From positions 1 through 27,758 of IMG/VR virus record IMGVR_UViG_3300042939_000072: 27,758 nucleotides of DNA; one strand, written 5' to 3'. The notes beneath the pieces are model-generated. The model searched no databases. It saw nothing but the letters and a program-made list of their open reading frames with translations, and had not been told where the DNA came from. Made by a program: the position numbers and the translations under genes. Of the stretch, positions 21,277 to 27,758 are shown piece after piece. The stretch is from a virus. Position 1 is the stretch's first letter. Every line of letters starts with the position of its first letter.

Positions 21277-24200
21277 TGGCTACCGTTCTTGGACTTGCGT
21301 TGAAGGTTTCGGCGGATGCCTCTGGCGTCCAGAAATCGCTCACGCCTGTGCAGAGGGCGTTCCAGCAACTGGACGCCGAGGCCAAGAAGGTCACGGACGT
21401 ATTCAAGCAGTTTGAGGGGGCGAGTGCTGGGGCTGGTGCGGCACAGCAGAAGTTCGCCACCGACCTCGCGTTCTTGGGTTCTGCGCTGCGGACAAGAAAA
21501 CTTGACGCTAAAGAGTACGCCGAGGAGTTTGCGAAACTTGAGGCGGCTGCAAAGGCGACGGCCGAGGCCTTTGCTCAAGGCGTCCAAATAACAGAGTCCA
21601 ACCGCACCGCCGAAGAAAAGCGGGCGATCGAACTCAAGAAACTCGATGACCTTCTTGAACTTGGGGCCATCAGCCAAGAGACGTTTAACCGTGCCTCCGC
21701 CGAGGCGAGCGGTGCGAACAAGGCAGCGGCGGATGCCGCAGCAGCGGCGGCGAAGGATCAGGCGGCTGCTGACAAGGTTCGCGGCGATCAAGCAACGCGA
21801 GCCGCTGCGATTGTCGAAGCTAATCTCACCAAGGAGCAGAAGGCACAGCGCGACTACAGCGTATCGACAAGGGAACTCAACGCGCTCCGCAAGGCGGGAT
21901 TGCTCACCGAGGCCGAGTATTCCACGGCGTTGCAGCGCGTCTCCACTGATTACGCGAAGGCGACACTCGCCGCTGATAAGTTTGGTAAGGAGACCGGCAA
22001 GGGCGGAGACGCTGGCGTCCTCAAGTTCAACGAACTGAGCGGCGTGCTGTCCGCGCTGCCGGGACCGATTGGCAACGTGGCTGGCCGCCTGTCGGGGCTG
22101 TCCAGTGCTGGCGAAGGCCTCGGCCGCGTGTTCGCTGGCGGGTTGAACAAAGGGCTGGCATCAGTCAGCACGCAGTTCACGGGCCTGCTCACGTCTACGA
22201 ACTTGGCACTCGTCGGCGTGGCAGCGTTCGGTGCTGGCGCGGTGGCGGTTGCGAACGGGCTGATCAACCTCGATGACCGCGTTGACAAACTCGGCAACAC
22301 GGCCGACAAACTTGGCGTCTCGTTTGAGTTCATCCAGACGCTTGAGGCGGCAGCGGCGAGGAGCGGTACGAGCGTAGATGCTGTGAGTTCTGCATTCGGC
22401 CGACTGCAAAAGAACATCACCGGCGTGGACGAGGAGAGCAAGGCGGCACAGGCTGCGCTCAAGAGCATCGGCGTCACGTCGGAGGAGTTGGCAGCACTCA
22501 AGCCGGAAGATCAATACAAACTCATCGGAGAGCGGCTGCAAGCCATCGAAGATCCCGCGAAGCGAACCGCTGCATCCATTCAGTTGTTCGGCAAGAGCGG
22601 TGCTGAACTGCTTCCGTTCTTCAAGAACCTTGGCGGCGCATCTGACGATATGGAGCGGTTCGGTCGTGCATTGACCGACGTGGATCGCAAGCGGATTGAC
22701 GATTTCGGTGCAGGCCTCGATGCGTTCGGAGTGGCGACGGAAGGACTCGGACAGACGCTTCTGCTGCCGTTCGTTGGACTTGGTGAAGGTGTGACGAAGG
22801 CGTTCGCGGAGGTGGTTGCTGGCCTCACTTCGATCATTGACCCCATCGGCAAAGTGCTGGAGCCCATCTTCACGCAGATCGGTCGCGTGATCGAGTTGAT
22901 TGGCACGAACCTCGGCAACCTCGGGCGAGTAATCGGTGCGGTGCTTGAGCCGTTTGGCGTGATTGTGCAGGGGATCGCCCAAGCGTTTGAACCGCTGAAC
23001 GACGCGGCCCTCAACTTCTTCAAGGCCCTCAGCGATGGAGCGGTGGCGGCGACCGAGTTCGTGGTGTCCTTCACGCCCGTGGGGCTTGTGGCTGACAACA
23101 TGGGCGTGATCTCCGAGACGTTGAGCCGCATCATCACGATCATCACCACGGCGTTCGCCAAGGCAGGCGAGTACGTTGCCAACCTTGCAGGGCAGTTCGG
23201 CGAACTGGTTGCCAGCACGCCGCTCCTGTCCACGCTCGGCGACGTGGCCTCGGCTGTGTTCGGGACAATCGCAACGGTGATCGGCAACCTTGTGTCTGGC
23301 ATCGGCGAGTTCGTTGGCAACCTCTTGACGATTGCCGAGTATTGGCTCGGCATCGAGGAGTCCACCAAGAAAACCGCAGCGGCAACCGTGGCCGTTTCCG
23401 AAAGCACTGCCGAAGTTTCCAAGGAAGCGCAGAAGGCAATCGAGGAACGGGAGAAAACCTTCCAGCGTCTCCGCGAGGAAGTGAACAACGCGATAGATGA
23501 CTCGCGGAAGTTCGGTGCTGCTGGCCGGGAAGCGGCGTTGCAATACGAGGCGTCGATTGAACAACTCAAGAAGCGGCTGTCCGCTGGCATCATTGACGAG
23601 GAGCAGTTCCGTCGTTCGGTGAGAATGGCTGGACAGGCTTTTGACGATGAAATCAAGGCCATCGAAGATCGTTCAAAACTTGAAATCAAGGTCAAGGAGA
23701 ACGCGGAAAAGGCCATCGAAAAGGTCGCTGACCAGATCGACAAGGCGGCGATCAAGGCCGAGGACTTCGGCAAGGCTGGTGATCGTGCTCTCGACCAGTT
23801 CGCGGGGCGTGCTGACTCGCTGAAACTCCAGTTCTCTGCTGGCCTCATTGACGAAAAGCAACTGGAGCAAGGCGTCGCCGCAGCCAATCGCGAGTACGAC
23901 AAGCAAATCGAAAAGATAAAGCAGGCGAACGCCGAACGCCAGAAGCAAATCGAGGACGATAAAAAGCGTTCGGAGTCGTTGCTTGACGAGATGGACAAGA
24001 CTCGTGCCGTGCAGCGTGACCGCGAAGCAGTGGAGCGAGAGGTCGCCCGCGTGCGTCAGGAGGCAGCGGCCAACGGGTTCTTCACGCCTGAGCAGCGGCA
24101 GCAGTTGCTTGACCTCCAGAAGTTGCAAGGCGACCTCGCCGAGAAGCAGCGTGCCGTCGCTCAAGGTTTTGAGAAGGGCTATGCCGAGGCGTTCGACAAG

Positions 24201-25040
24201 ACCCGAGACAAGTTCGACTCGCTCATTGTGAAGTCCGAGGAGTTCGGTGCGGCGGGGCAGGAGGCAGCACAGCGTCTTGCCAGCGGGCTCACCAATGCGG
24301 CGCAACTTGCCGAGCGTGGGGCTATCGGCGAAGAAGCCTATCAGCGGGAGGTCGCACGGCAGGAGCGGCTGTACGAAAACGAAATCGCGGGCCTCAAGAA
24401 AGCAGCCGATGAACGGCTCAAGGTCAACGAAGCGGTCGATCAAATCCTGCTGCTGCAATCGGTCGGCGGCGACTCGCAGCGGGCCGAGGCGAAAAAGCAA
24501 GTCCTCGCCATCGAGCAAGAGATTGCCCGCGTGCAGGAGGAGATCGCTGCCGCACGCAAGGCCGACGATTCCGAGGCGGTGAAGGCTGGTGCGGCGAGGC
24601 TTGCCCAACTCGATCAAGCCGCCGCCACTGAGCGAGACATCGCAAGCGGTGCGTTCAAGCAGCGGGAGGAGTTCAAGAAGCAGTCCGAAAAGCAGATTGC
24701 CGATCAGAGCAAGGCACAGCAGCAGTACGCACAGCAGCAGACCAAGATTTTTGAGGAGCAGCAGAAGGCAGCAGCCGCCGAGGCCAAACGGCAGGAGGAA
24801 CGCCTTGCGAAGTTGAACACGCTCGGCGCGCAGACGATCAAGTCGCAGGACGTGCGAACAACGGAAGGCGCAAGCCTCGTGCTTCAAACCATCGCCAGCG
24901 GGCAAGACCCGGCACTGATCCAGCAGCGTTTGCAGACCAAGTACCTTGAAGCCATCGCGGCTGGCATCGGTCAGGCGAGCAGCAACTACTTCAACCAGCC
25001 CGTAGCCATCGTAGGCTACTCATCCTTCGGACAGCGATAA
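21276..25040 (+). CDS. Tape measure protein
   Basis: The 1254-residue protein is the longest here and lies directly after the frameshifted chaperone. It is Ala/Gln/Glu-rich and largely helical. It has coiled-coil stretches (KKLDDLLELGAISQETF; QRVSTDYAKATLAADKF), hydrophobic segments about 300-325 (LLTSTNLALVGVAAFGAGAV) and 545-680, and a long charged coiled-coil region in the C-terminal third. Short repeats of the form L..xxGxIxxExF occur six or so times. It sets the tail length and forms the core before DNA ejection. By about 1.5 angstrom per residue, the tail would be near 190 nm. Confidence 0.92.
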   Translation: MATVLGLALKVSADASGVQKSLTPVQRAFQQLDAEAKKVTDVFKQFEGASAGAGAAQQKFATDLAFLGSALRTRKLDAKEYAEEFAKLEAAAKATAEAFAQGVQITESNRTAEEKRAIELKKLDDLLELGAISQETFNRASAEASGANKAAADAAAAAAKDQAAADKVRGDQATRAAAIVEANLTKEQKAQRDYSVSTRELNALRKAGLLTEAEYSTALQRVSTDYAKATLAADKFGKETGKGGDAGVLKFNELSGVLSALPGPIGNVAGRLSGLSSAGEGLGRVFAGGLNKGLASVSTQFTGLLTSTNLALVGVAAFGAGAVAVANGLINLDDRVDKLGNTADKLGVSFEFIQTLEAAAARSGTSVDAVSSAFGRLQKNITGVDEESKAAQAALKSIGVTSEELAALKPEDQYKLIGERLQAIEDPAKRTAASIQLFGKSGAELLPFFKNLGGASDDMERFGRALTDVDRKRIDDFGAGLDAFGVATEGLGQTLLLPFVGLGEGVTKAFAEVVAGLTSIIDPIGKVLEPIFTQIGRVIELIGTNLGNLGRVIGAVLEPFGVIVQGIAQAFEPLNDAALNFFKALSDGAVAATEFVVSFTPVGLVADNMGVISETLSRIITIITTAFAKAGEYVANLAGQFGELVASTPLLSTLGDVASAVFGTIATVIGNLVSGIGEFVGNLLTIAEYWLGIEESTKKTAAATVAVSESTAEVSKEAQKAIEEREKTFQRLREEVNNAIDDSRKFGAAGREAALQYEASIEQLKKRLSAGIIDEEQFRRSVRMAGQAFDDEIKAIEDRSKLEIKVKENAEKAIEKVADQIDKAAIKAEDFGKAGDRALDQFAGRADSLKLQFSAGLIDEKQLEQGVAAANREYDKQIEKIKQANAERQKQIEDDKKRSESLLDEMDKTRAVQRDREAVEREVARVRQEAAANGFFTPEQRQQLLDLQKLQGDLAEKQRAVAQGFEKGYAEAFDKTRDKFDSLIVKSEEFGAAGQEAAQRLASGLTNAAQLAERGAIGEEAYQREVARQERLYENEIAGLKKAADERLKVNEAVDQILLLQSVGGDSQRAEAKKQVLAIEQEIARVQEEIAAARKADDSEAVKAGAARLAQLDQAAATERDIASGAFKQREEFKKQSEKQIADQSKAQQQYAQQQTKIFEEQQKAAAAEAKRQEERLAKLNTLGAQTIKSQDVRTTEGASLVLQTIASGQDPALIQQRLQTKYLEAIAAGIGQASSNYFNQPVAIVGYSSFGQR

Positions 25041-25933
25041 TGGCGACAAGCGTAGTCCTCACCACCGAACTGGCGCGCGAGCAAGAGATTGACCGCTTGG
25101 GTGATCGTGTGGCACGGCGGACGTGGGTCTGCACGCTGTCTGACGATACGCTCACGGCGGCTCCAGTGGAGACGGTGGCAACGCAGATTCTCGCTGCTGT
25201 TGGCCTCCCAACTTTTGGGACAGCGCATCCGGAGTACCAGAGCCTGTTCTTTCGCAAATACACGATGACGGAACGATTCGGAGACTCTCCGTATCACGTT
25301 CAACTTGTCGCCGAGTATGGGCTGCTCACGGCCAACGACCTCCTGACGCCGACGGCACAGGCAGCACAGTGGTCGTTTGAGGCGACGCAGGGGCAACAGG
25401 CTGCGCTTTACTACTACCCAAACAGCGGCAGTGACACGGTGTATCCGCTCGTGAACTCTGCGAATGACTATTTTGAGGGGCTCGTCACGGACGAAACAAT
25501 GACGAAGGCCACGATGAAAAAAAACTACGCCAACTTCCCGACGGCGTTGATGGCAGCGACAAACAGCATCAACATTGACGGATGGTTTGGCGGCCCGCAG
25601 CACACATGGAAGATCATTGGCGTCAACGCCGAATACACCGTCGGCTTCCACAACTGGACCGTGGTTGACTACTGGGCAACGTCGGTGCAGATGATGTACC
25701 GCCAGACGGGGTGGAAACTCCTGCTGCCAGACGTGGGCTGGAACTTTATTGACGGCGGACAGAAACGCAGGGCGATGGTGTTCGATTTCAAGAATAGCGA
25801 GTGGGTAGCGTCTCCGAACCCTGTGGCACTGTATCAAGGAAACATCAACGTTACTGGCCGCCCTGACATTCTGCCGCGCCGCGTGAATCCAGAGGCGAAC
25901 TTCGCATCACTATTCCCTGAAATACCAGCGTGA
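25040..25933 (+). CDS. Tail-tip or distal-tail protein, unknown family
   Basis: The 297-residue protein follows the tape measure through a TAATG overlap. It is rich in Tyr, Trp, Asn and Gly, with alternating strands (YHVQLVAEYGLLTANDLLT; AEYTVGFHNWTVVDYWA; GWKLLLPDVGWNFIDGG), typical of distal-tail or baseplate proteins. No signal or catalytic motif is visible. It stands where a distal tail protein usually sits. No known family is recognised. Confidence 0.6.
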   Translation: MATSVVLTTELAREQEIDRLGDRVARRTWVCTLSDDTLTAAPVETVATQILAAVGLPTFGTAHPEYQSLFFRKYTMTERFGDSPYHVQLVAEYGLLTANDLLTPTAQAAQWSFEATQGQQAALYYYPNSGSDTVYPLVNSANDYFEGLVTDETMTKATMKKNYANFPTALMAATNSINIDGWFGGPQHTWKIIGVNAEYTVGFHNWTVVDYWATSVQMMYRQTGWKLLLPDVGWNFIDGGQKRRAMVFDFKNSEWVASPNPVALYQGNINVTGRPDILPRRVNPEANFASLFPEIPA

Positions 25934-26364
25934 TGAAACCCACAGGCCCGTTCTCTGCTTCGCAGTTCACGAGAGAATCCGCCGAGCGGATTGCCCGCGT
26001 GGTGCGGCGTGCCGAGACGGCACCTATGGCTGGCGTGCCCCTGACGTTTGACAAGCGGTTCCCGCAGCAAGAGCGGAAGGCCGTTCGCATTGGCACGTTT
26101 TCTGGCTCGTGGCCCATAAGCGGGACCAAGACGGTCACGTTCAAGTATGTGACCGAGACGCCGAACACCGCGATGGTGACGAACCTAGTCTGCGGCCTCA
26201 ATCCTGCTGGCTCCTGCGATGTGTCCATCGCACGCGAGGGCACGTCGTGGTTCCTGCTCCAGCCGAACCTTACGCAACTCCCCGGCTACTCAGCGGACGG
26301 TACGCAAGTGCTGGCCGTGGTCAGTGGAAATCTCGTGTTCGTCGGAACCACGTCGTGCTCCTGA
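25933..26364 (+). CDS. Small probable tail-tip protein
   Basis: The 143-residue protein starts at an ATG that overlaps the previous stop (TGATG); a GTG three bases earlier is the alternative. The N-terminal helix (FTRESAERIARVVRRAET) is followed by beta-rich segments (TKTVTFKYVTETPNTAMVTN; GTQVLAVVSGNLVFVG). It contains a Cys pair at the C-terminal half (LVCGLNPAGSCDV) and another near the end. The role is inferred from place only. Confidence 0.55.
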   Translation: MKPTGPFSASQFTRESAERIARVVRRAETAPMAGVPLTFDKRFPQQERKAVRIGTFSGSWPISGTKTVTFKYVTETPNTAMVTNLVCGLNPAGSCDVSIAREGTSWFLLQPNLTQLPGYSADGTQVLAVVSGNLVFVGTTSCS

Positions 26365-26381
26365 GATAGAAGCCAAACGCG

Positions 26382-27146
26382 ATGACGCTCGTACTCAAGG
26401 CTGGAGCGATCATTGTTGAAGGTGGACTCCTCGGCGCAGGGCAAGACTGCTGCTGCGGTTCGTCCTCATCGAGTAGCAGTTCGTCCTCATCGAGCAGTAG
26501 TTCGTCCTCATCGTCCAGTAGTTCGTCCTCGTCGAGCAGTAGTTCGTCATCGTCCAGTGACTCGTCCTCGTCGAGCAGTAGTTCGTCATCGTCTAGCAGT
26601 TCGTCATCGTCAAGCAGTGACTCGTCCTCGTCCAGCGGCTCGTCCTCGTCCAGCGGCTCGTCCTCGTCCAGTGGCTCGTCCTCGTCCAGCAGTGGGAGCA
26701 GTTCCTCATCTGCATCCGTGGAATGCACTACCGACGGAGACTGCGGATGCGAGCCTGGATACACCTACTATCCAGAGGCGGCGGGGAGTGGACACAGCGG
26801 ATGCTGCCCGCCCGGATCGTACTATGAAACCGGGCATGGCTGCTGGAATGGCGAGCCCGGAACAGAAACGGCGGCTGGCGAGAGTCGATTCTGCTGCTGC
26901 GGCAAATGCGGGCCAGCGTATCTCCCGCAGCCTGCGTCTGACGGCTCGACTCCGTGCCGAAAGTGCTCGATCTGTAAAGGCGAAGGACACGCTGGCGGGC
27001 CTTTCGCAGACTTCATTTCAATGCTTGACGCATACGCTGCGCTCGGTGTTTCTACGCCACTGTCTGAAGTCCTGTGCAGTGACGGGTTTTATTTTGAAAC
27101 GTGCGAGTTTGAGTTTGACCCAAACAATCCGAACAACTGCCCGTGA
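26382..27146 (+). CDS. Poly-serine stalk protein with a cysteine-rich C-terminal domain
   Basis: The 254-residue protein has a short N-terminal segment with hydrophobic residues (LKAGAIIVEGGLLGAG) and a CCCG motif. A serine tract of about 85 residues follows (27-111), broken by occasional Asp and Gly. The C-terminal domain is Cys-rich (about 20 Cys, in CGCEPGYTYY, CCPPGSYYETGHGC, FCCCGKCGPAYL, CRKCSICKGEG), probably disulfide-bonded or zinc-binding. A stiff, possibly O-glycosylated stalk with a Cys-rich knob would fit a surface-exposed tail-tip protein. The Ser codons alternate between TCN and AGY in 18-21-base units, so the tract is repeat DNA but selected at protein level. No known family is recognised. 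Confidence 0.7.
   Translation: MTLVLKAGAIIVEGGLLGAGQDCCCGSSSSSSSSSSSSSSSSSSSSSSSSSSSSSSSSSDSSSSSSSSSSSSSSSSSSSDSSSSSGSSSSSGSSSSSGSSSSSSGSSSSSASVECTTDGDCGCEPGYTYYPEAAGSGHSGCCPPGSYYETGHGCWNGEPGTETAAGESRFCCCGKCGPAYLPQPASDGSTPCRKCSICKGEGHAGGPFADFISMLDAYAALGVSTPLSEVLCSDGFYFETCEFEFDPNNPNNCP
26460..26711 (+). repeat. Serine-coding tandem repeat (18- and 21-base units)
   Basis: The tract is built of units such as TCGTCCTCATCGAGCAGTAGT (a seven-codon form) and TCGTCCTCGTCCAGCGGC (a six-codon form). They alternate TCN and AGY serine codons, with GAC and GGC interruptions. The period is a multiple of three, so length changes keep the frame. This could vary among related phages by slippage or recombination. 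Confidence 0.75.
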
Positions 27147-27562
27147 CGATGAGCACTCAAAAAATCAAAGACGTGATGACGCCGGATCGACTTCGTGCGC
27201 TGAAGGCGATGGCACTCTCAAAACCCGACGGCTTTTTGGAGAAGGTGCTGGAACTTCCGAGCGACGCCACAGCCAAAGACATTTTGGCGGTCACGACCTC
27301 GCTGCAAGGTGGCTCAATCTCTTTGACTCAGAAAGCAAAAAACTTCGCCGTCGCCACGGCGAAACACATAGCAGCAGGGTCGCCAACGTGCAGCGACGAG
27401 GAGATAGGTCGCCGACACGACATCTGCCTCGGCTGCGAGTTCTTCAAAGACAACTCATGCAGCAAGTGTGGATGCCCAATCTCCAGAGACAAGAAGTTCA
27501 TCTCAAAACTTGCGTGGGCAGATCAGTCGTGTCCCGTCGGTAAGTGGGGACCGGCATCGTGA
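27143..27562 (+). CDS. Small protein with a C-terminal cysteine-rich (zinc-binding-like) domain
   Basis: The protein has 139 residues from GTG 27143 (GTGA overlap) or 137 from ATG 27149. The N-terminal half is helical and basic. The C-terminal half has RRHDICLGCEFFKDNSCSKC, GCPISRDKKFISK, then LAWADQSCPVGKWG. The arrangement C-x2-C, C-x2-C-x-C and a final CPxxxW is similar to a small family of phage-encoded Cys-rich proteins found near tail genes. It probably binds a metal. The function is unknown; perhaps it helps the upstream Cys-rich protein fold. Confidence 0.65.
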   Translation: MTMSTQKIKDVMTPDRLRALKAMALSKPDGFLEKVLELPSDATAKDILAVTTSLQGGSISLTQKAKNFAVATAKHIAAGSPTCSDEEIGRRHDICLGCEFFKDNSCSKCGCPISRDKKFISKLAWADQSCPVGKWGPAS

Positions 27563-27758
27563 GCGATACTCATACAGGTCGAGCCGTTGATCGAAGGAGC
27601 CGCTTCTGCGGTTTTGCCGCTTTTGCTGCTTTCTATCACATCGCAGCGATGGGCAACTGGCAGGAGGTTGTCCTAGAGCAAAAGAGCATCACTGACGCCG
27701 TGGGGCTGCGACCACAATGCTTGCTGCTCGGCAGCGACGATGACGCGGCGTGGGCTCG
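27559..27758 (+). CDS. N-terminal part of a gene resembling a glycosyltransferase-like family (cut by the window edge)
   Basis: A GTG at 27559 overlaps the preceding stop (GTGA). The frame stays open to the window end, giving 66 residues. After a basic leader it has AAFYHIAAMGNWQEVVLEQK (about 25-44) and LLLGSDDDAAW at the edge. The phrase HI..MGNW.EVV.EQ followed by a strand resembles the start of a family of glycan-related proteins in which a His-Ile, NW and EQ motif precede a GT-like domain. The identification is tentative because only the first part is visible. If right, it would be the fourth sugar-transfer gene here. Confidence 0.45.
   Translation, partial: MSDTHTGRAVDRRSRFCGFAAFAAFYHIAAMGNWQEVVLEQKSITDAVGLRPQCLLLGSDDDAAWA

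Noticed and set aside
22161-24905. Three long - strand frames (467, 472 and 410 codons) opposite the tape measure
   Set aside because: They are shadows of a long GC-rich helical gene. Several overlap each other, and none has a family pattern.
26460-26711. CRISPR-like regular repeats
   Set aside because: There are no spacers. The units are contiguous multiples of three inside a reading frame encoding serine.
26321-26764. - strand frame with Asp/Glu/Leu/Pro repeats
   Set aside because: It is the complement of the serine codon repeats. The + frame has the Cys-rich domain and fits the operon overlaps.
26413-27543. 376-codon + strand frame with Arg/Pro/Val repeats
   Set aside because: It crosses two well-placed genes in another frame and its repeat is the off-frame reading of the serine tract.

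Overview
This window is the late half of a tailed bacteriophage (or prophage) genome: about 27.8 kb, GC-rich, gene-dense, and entirely on the + strand. Most genes are joined by ATGA, GTGA or TGATG stop-start overlaps. The capsid and packaging genes are of the HK97 type (P27-like small terminase, Terminase_1 large subunit, HK97-type portal, prohead protease and capsid). The tail genes (connector, head-tail joining, gp10-like, terminator, tube, frameshifted chaperone, 1254-residue tape measure) indicate a long-tailed siphovirus. No integrase, repressor, replication gene, tRNA or CRISPR array is visible. The host cannot be read directly. A papain-like protease, a serine/cysteine-rich protein and several glycosyltransferases make a Planctomycetota-like or other environmental host possible, but this is a weak inference.

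Layout. 1-219: tail of an upstream gene. 383-1670: a GT-A glycosyltransferase and a small HTH-like protein. 1730-4171: a run of small membrane proteins around a membrane-anchored papain-family (C1) protease, including a GlsB/YeaQ-like protein; this may be the lysis cassette. 4179-5801: a probable lectin-like receptor-binding protein and two small proteins. 5803-6108: an HNH endonuclease. 6109-6317: a palindrome-rich intergenic region. 6318-8723: a ParB-like protein, a TET/JBP-family 2-oxoglutarate/Fe(II) dioxygenase and a GT-A-like glycosyltransferase, which together look like a DNA-base hypermodification module. 8728-15783: terminase, portal (with a C-terminal HAD-like domain), prohead protease (with an extra N-terminal domain and an internal ribosome-binding site), zinc ribbon, major capsid protein and a probable decoration protein, closed by a strong terminator. 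15864-16595: another glycosyltransferase inside the virion operon. 16599-21276: connectors and tail genes, with a canonical A AAA AAC -1 frameshift site in the tail chaperone. 21276-27758: tape measure, tail-tip proteins, a poly-serine/cysteine-rich protein, a small cysteine-rich protein and a cut-off gene resembling the start of a glycosyltransferase-like family.

How it fits together. The dioxygenase would hydroxylate the 5-methyl group of a pyrimidine (thymine or 5-methylcytosine) in phage DNA. The adjoining glycosyltransferase would cap the hydroxymethyl group with a sugar, and the ParB-like protein may act with them. Terminase and HNH then package this DNA into HK97-fold heads. The other two or three glycosyltransferases could modify either DNA or virion proteins. 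The most novel-looking points are the modification module, the portal-HAD fusion, the papain-like protease in a lysis-like context, and the dual-start prohead protease.
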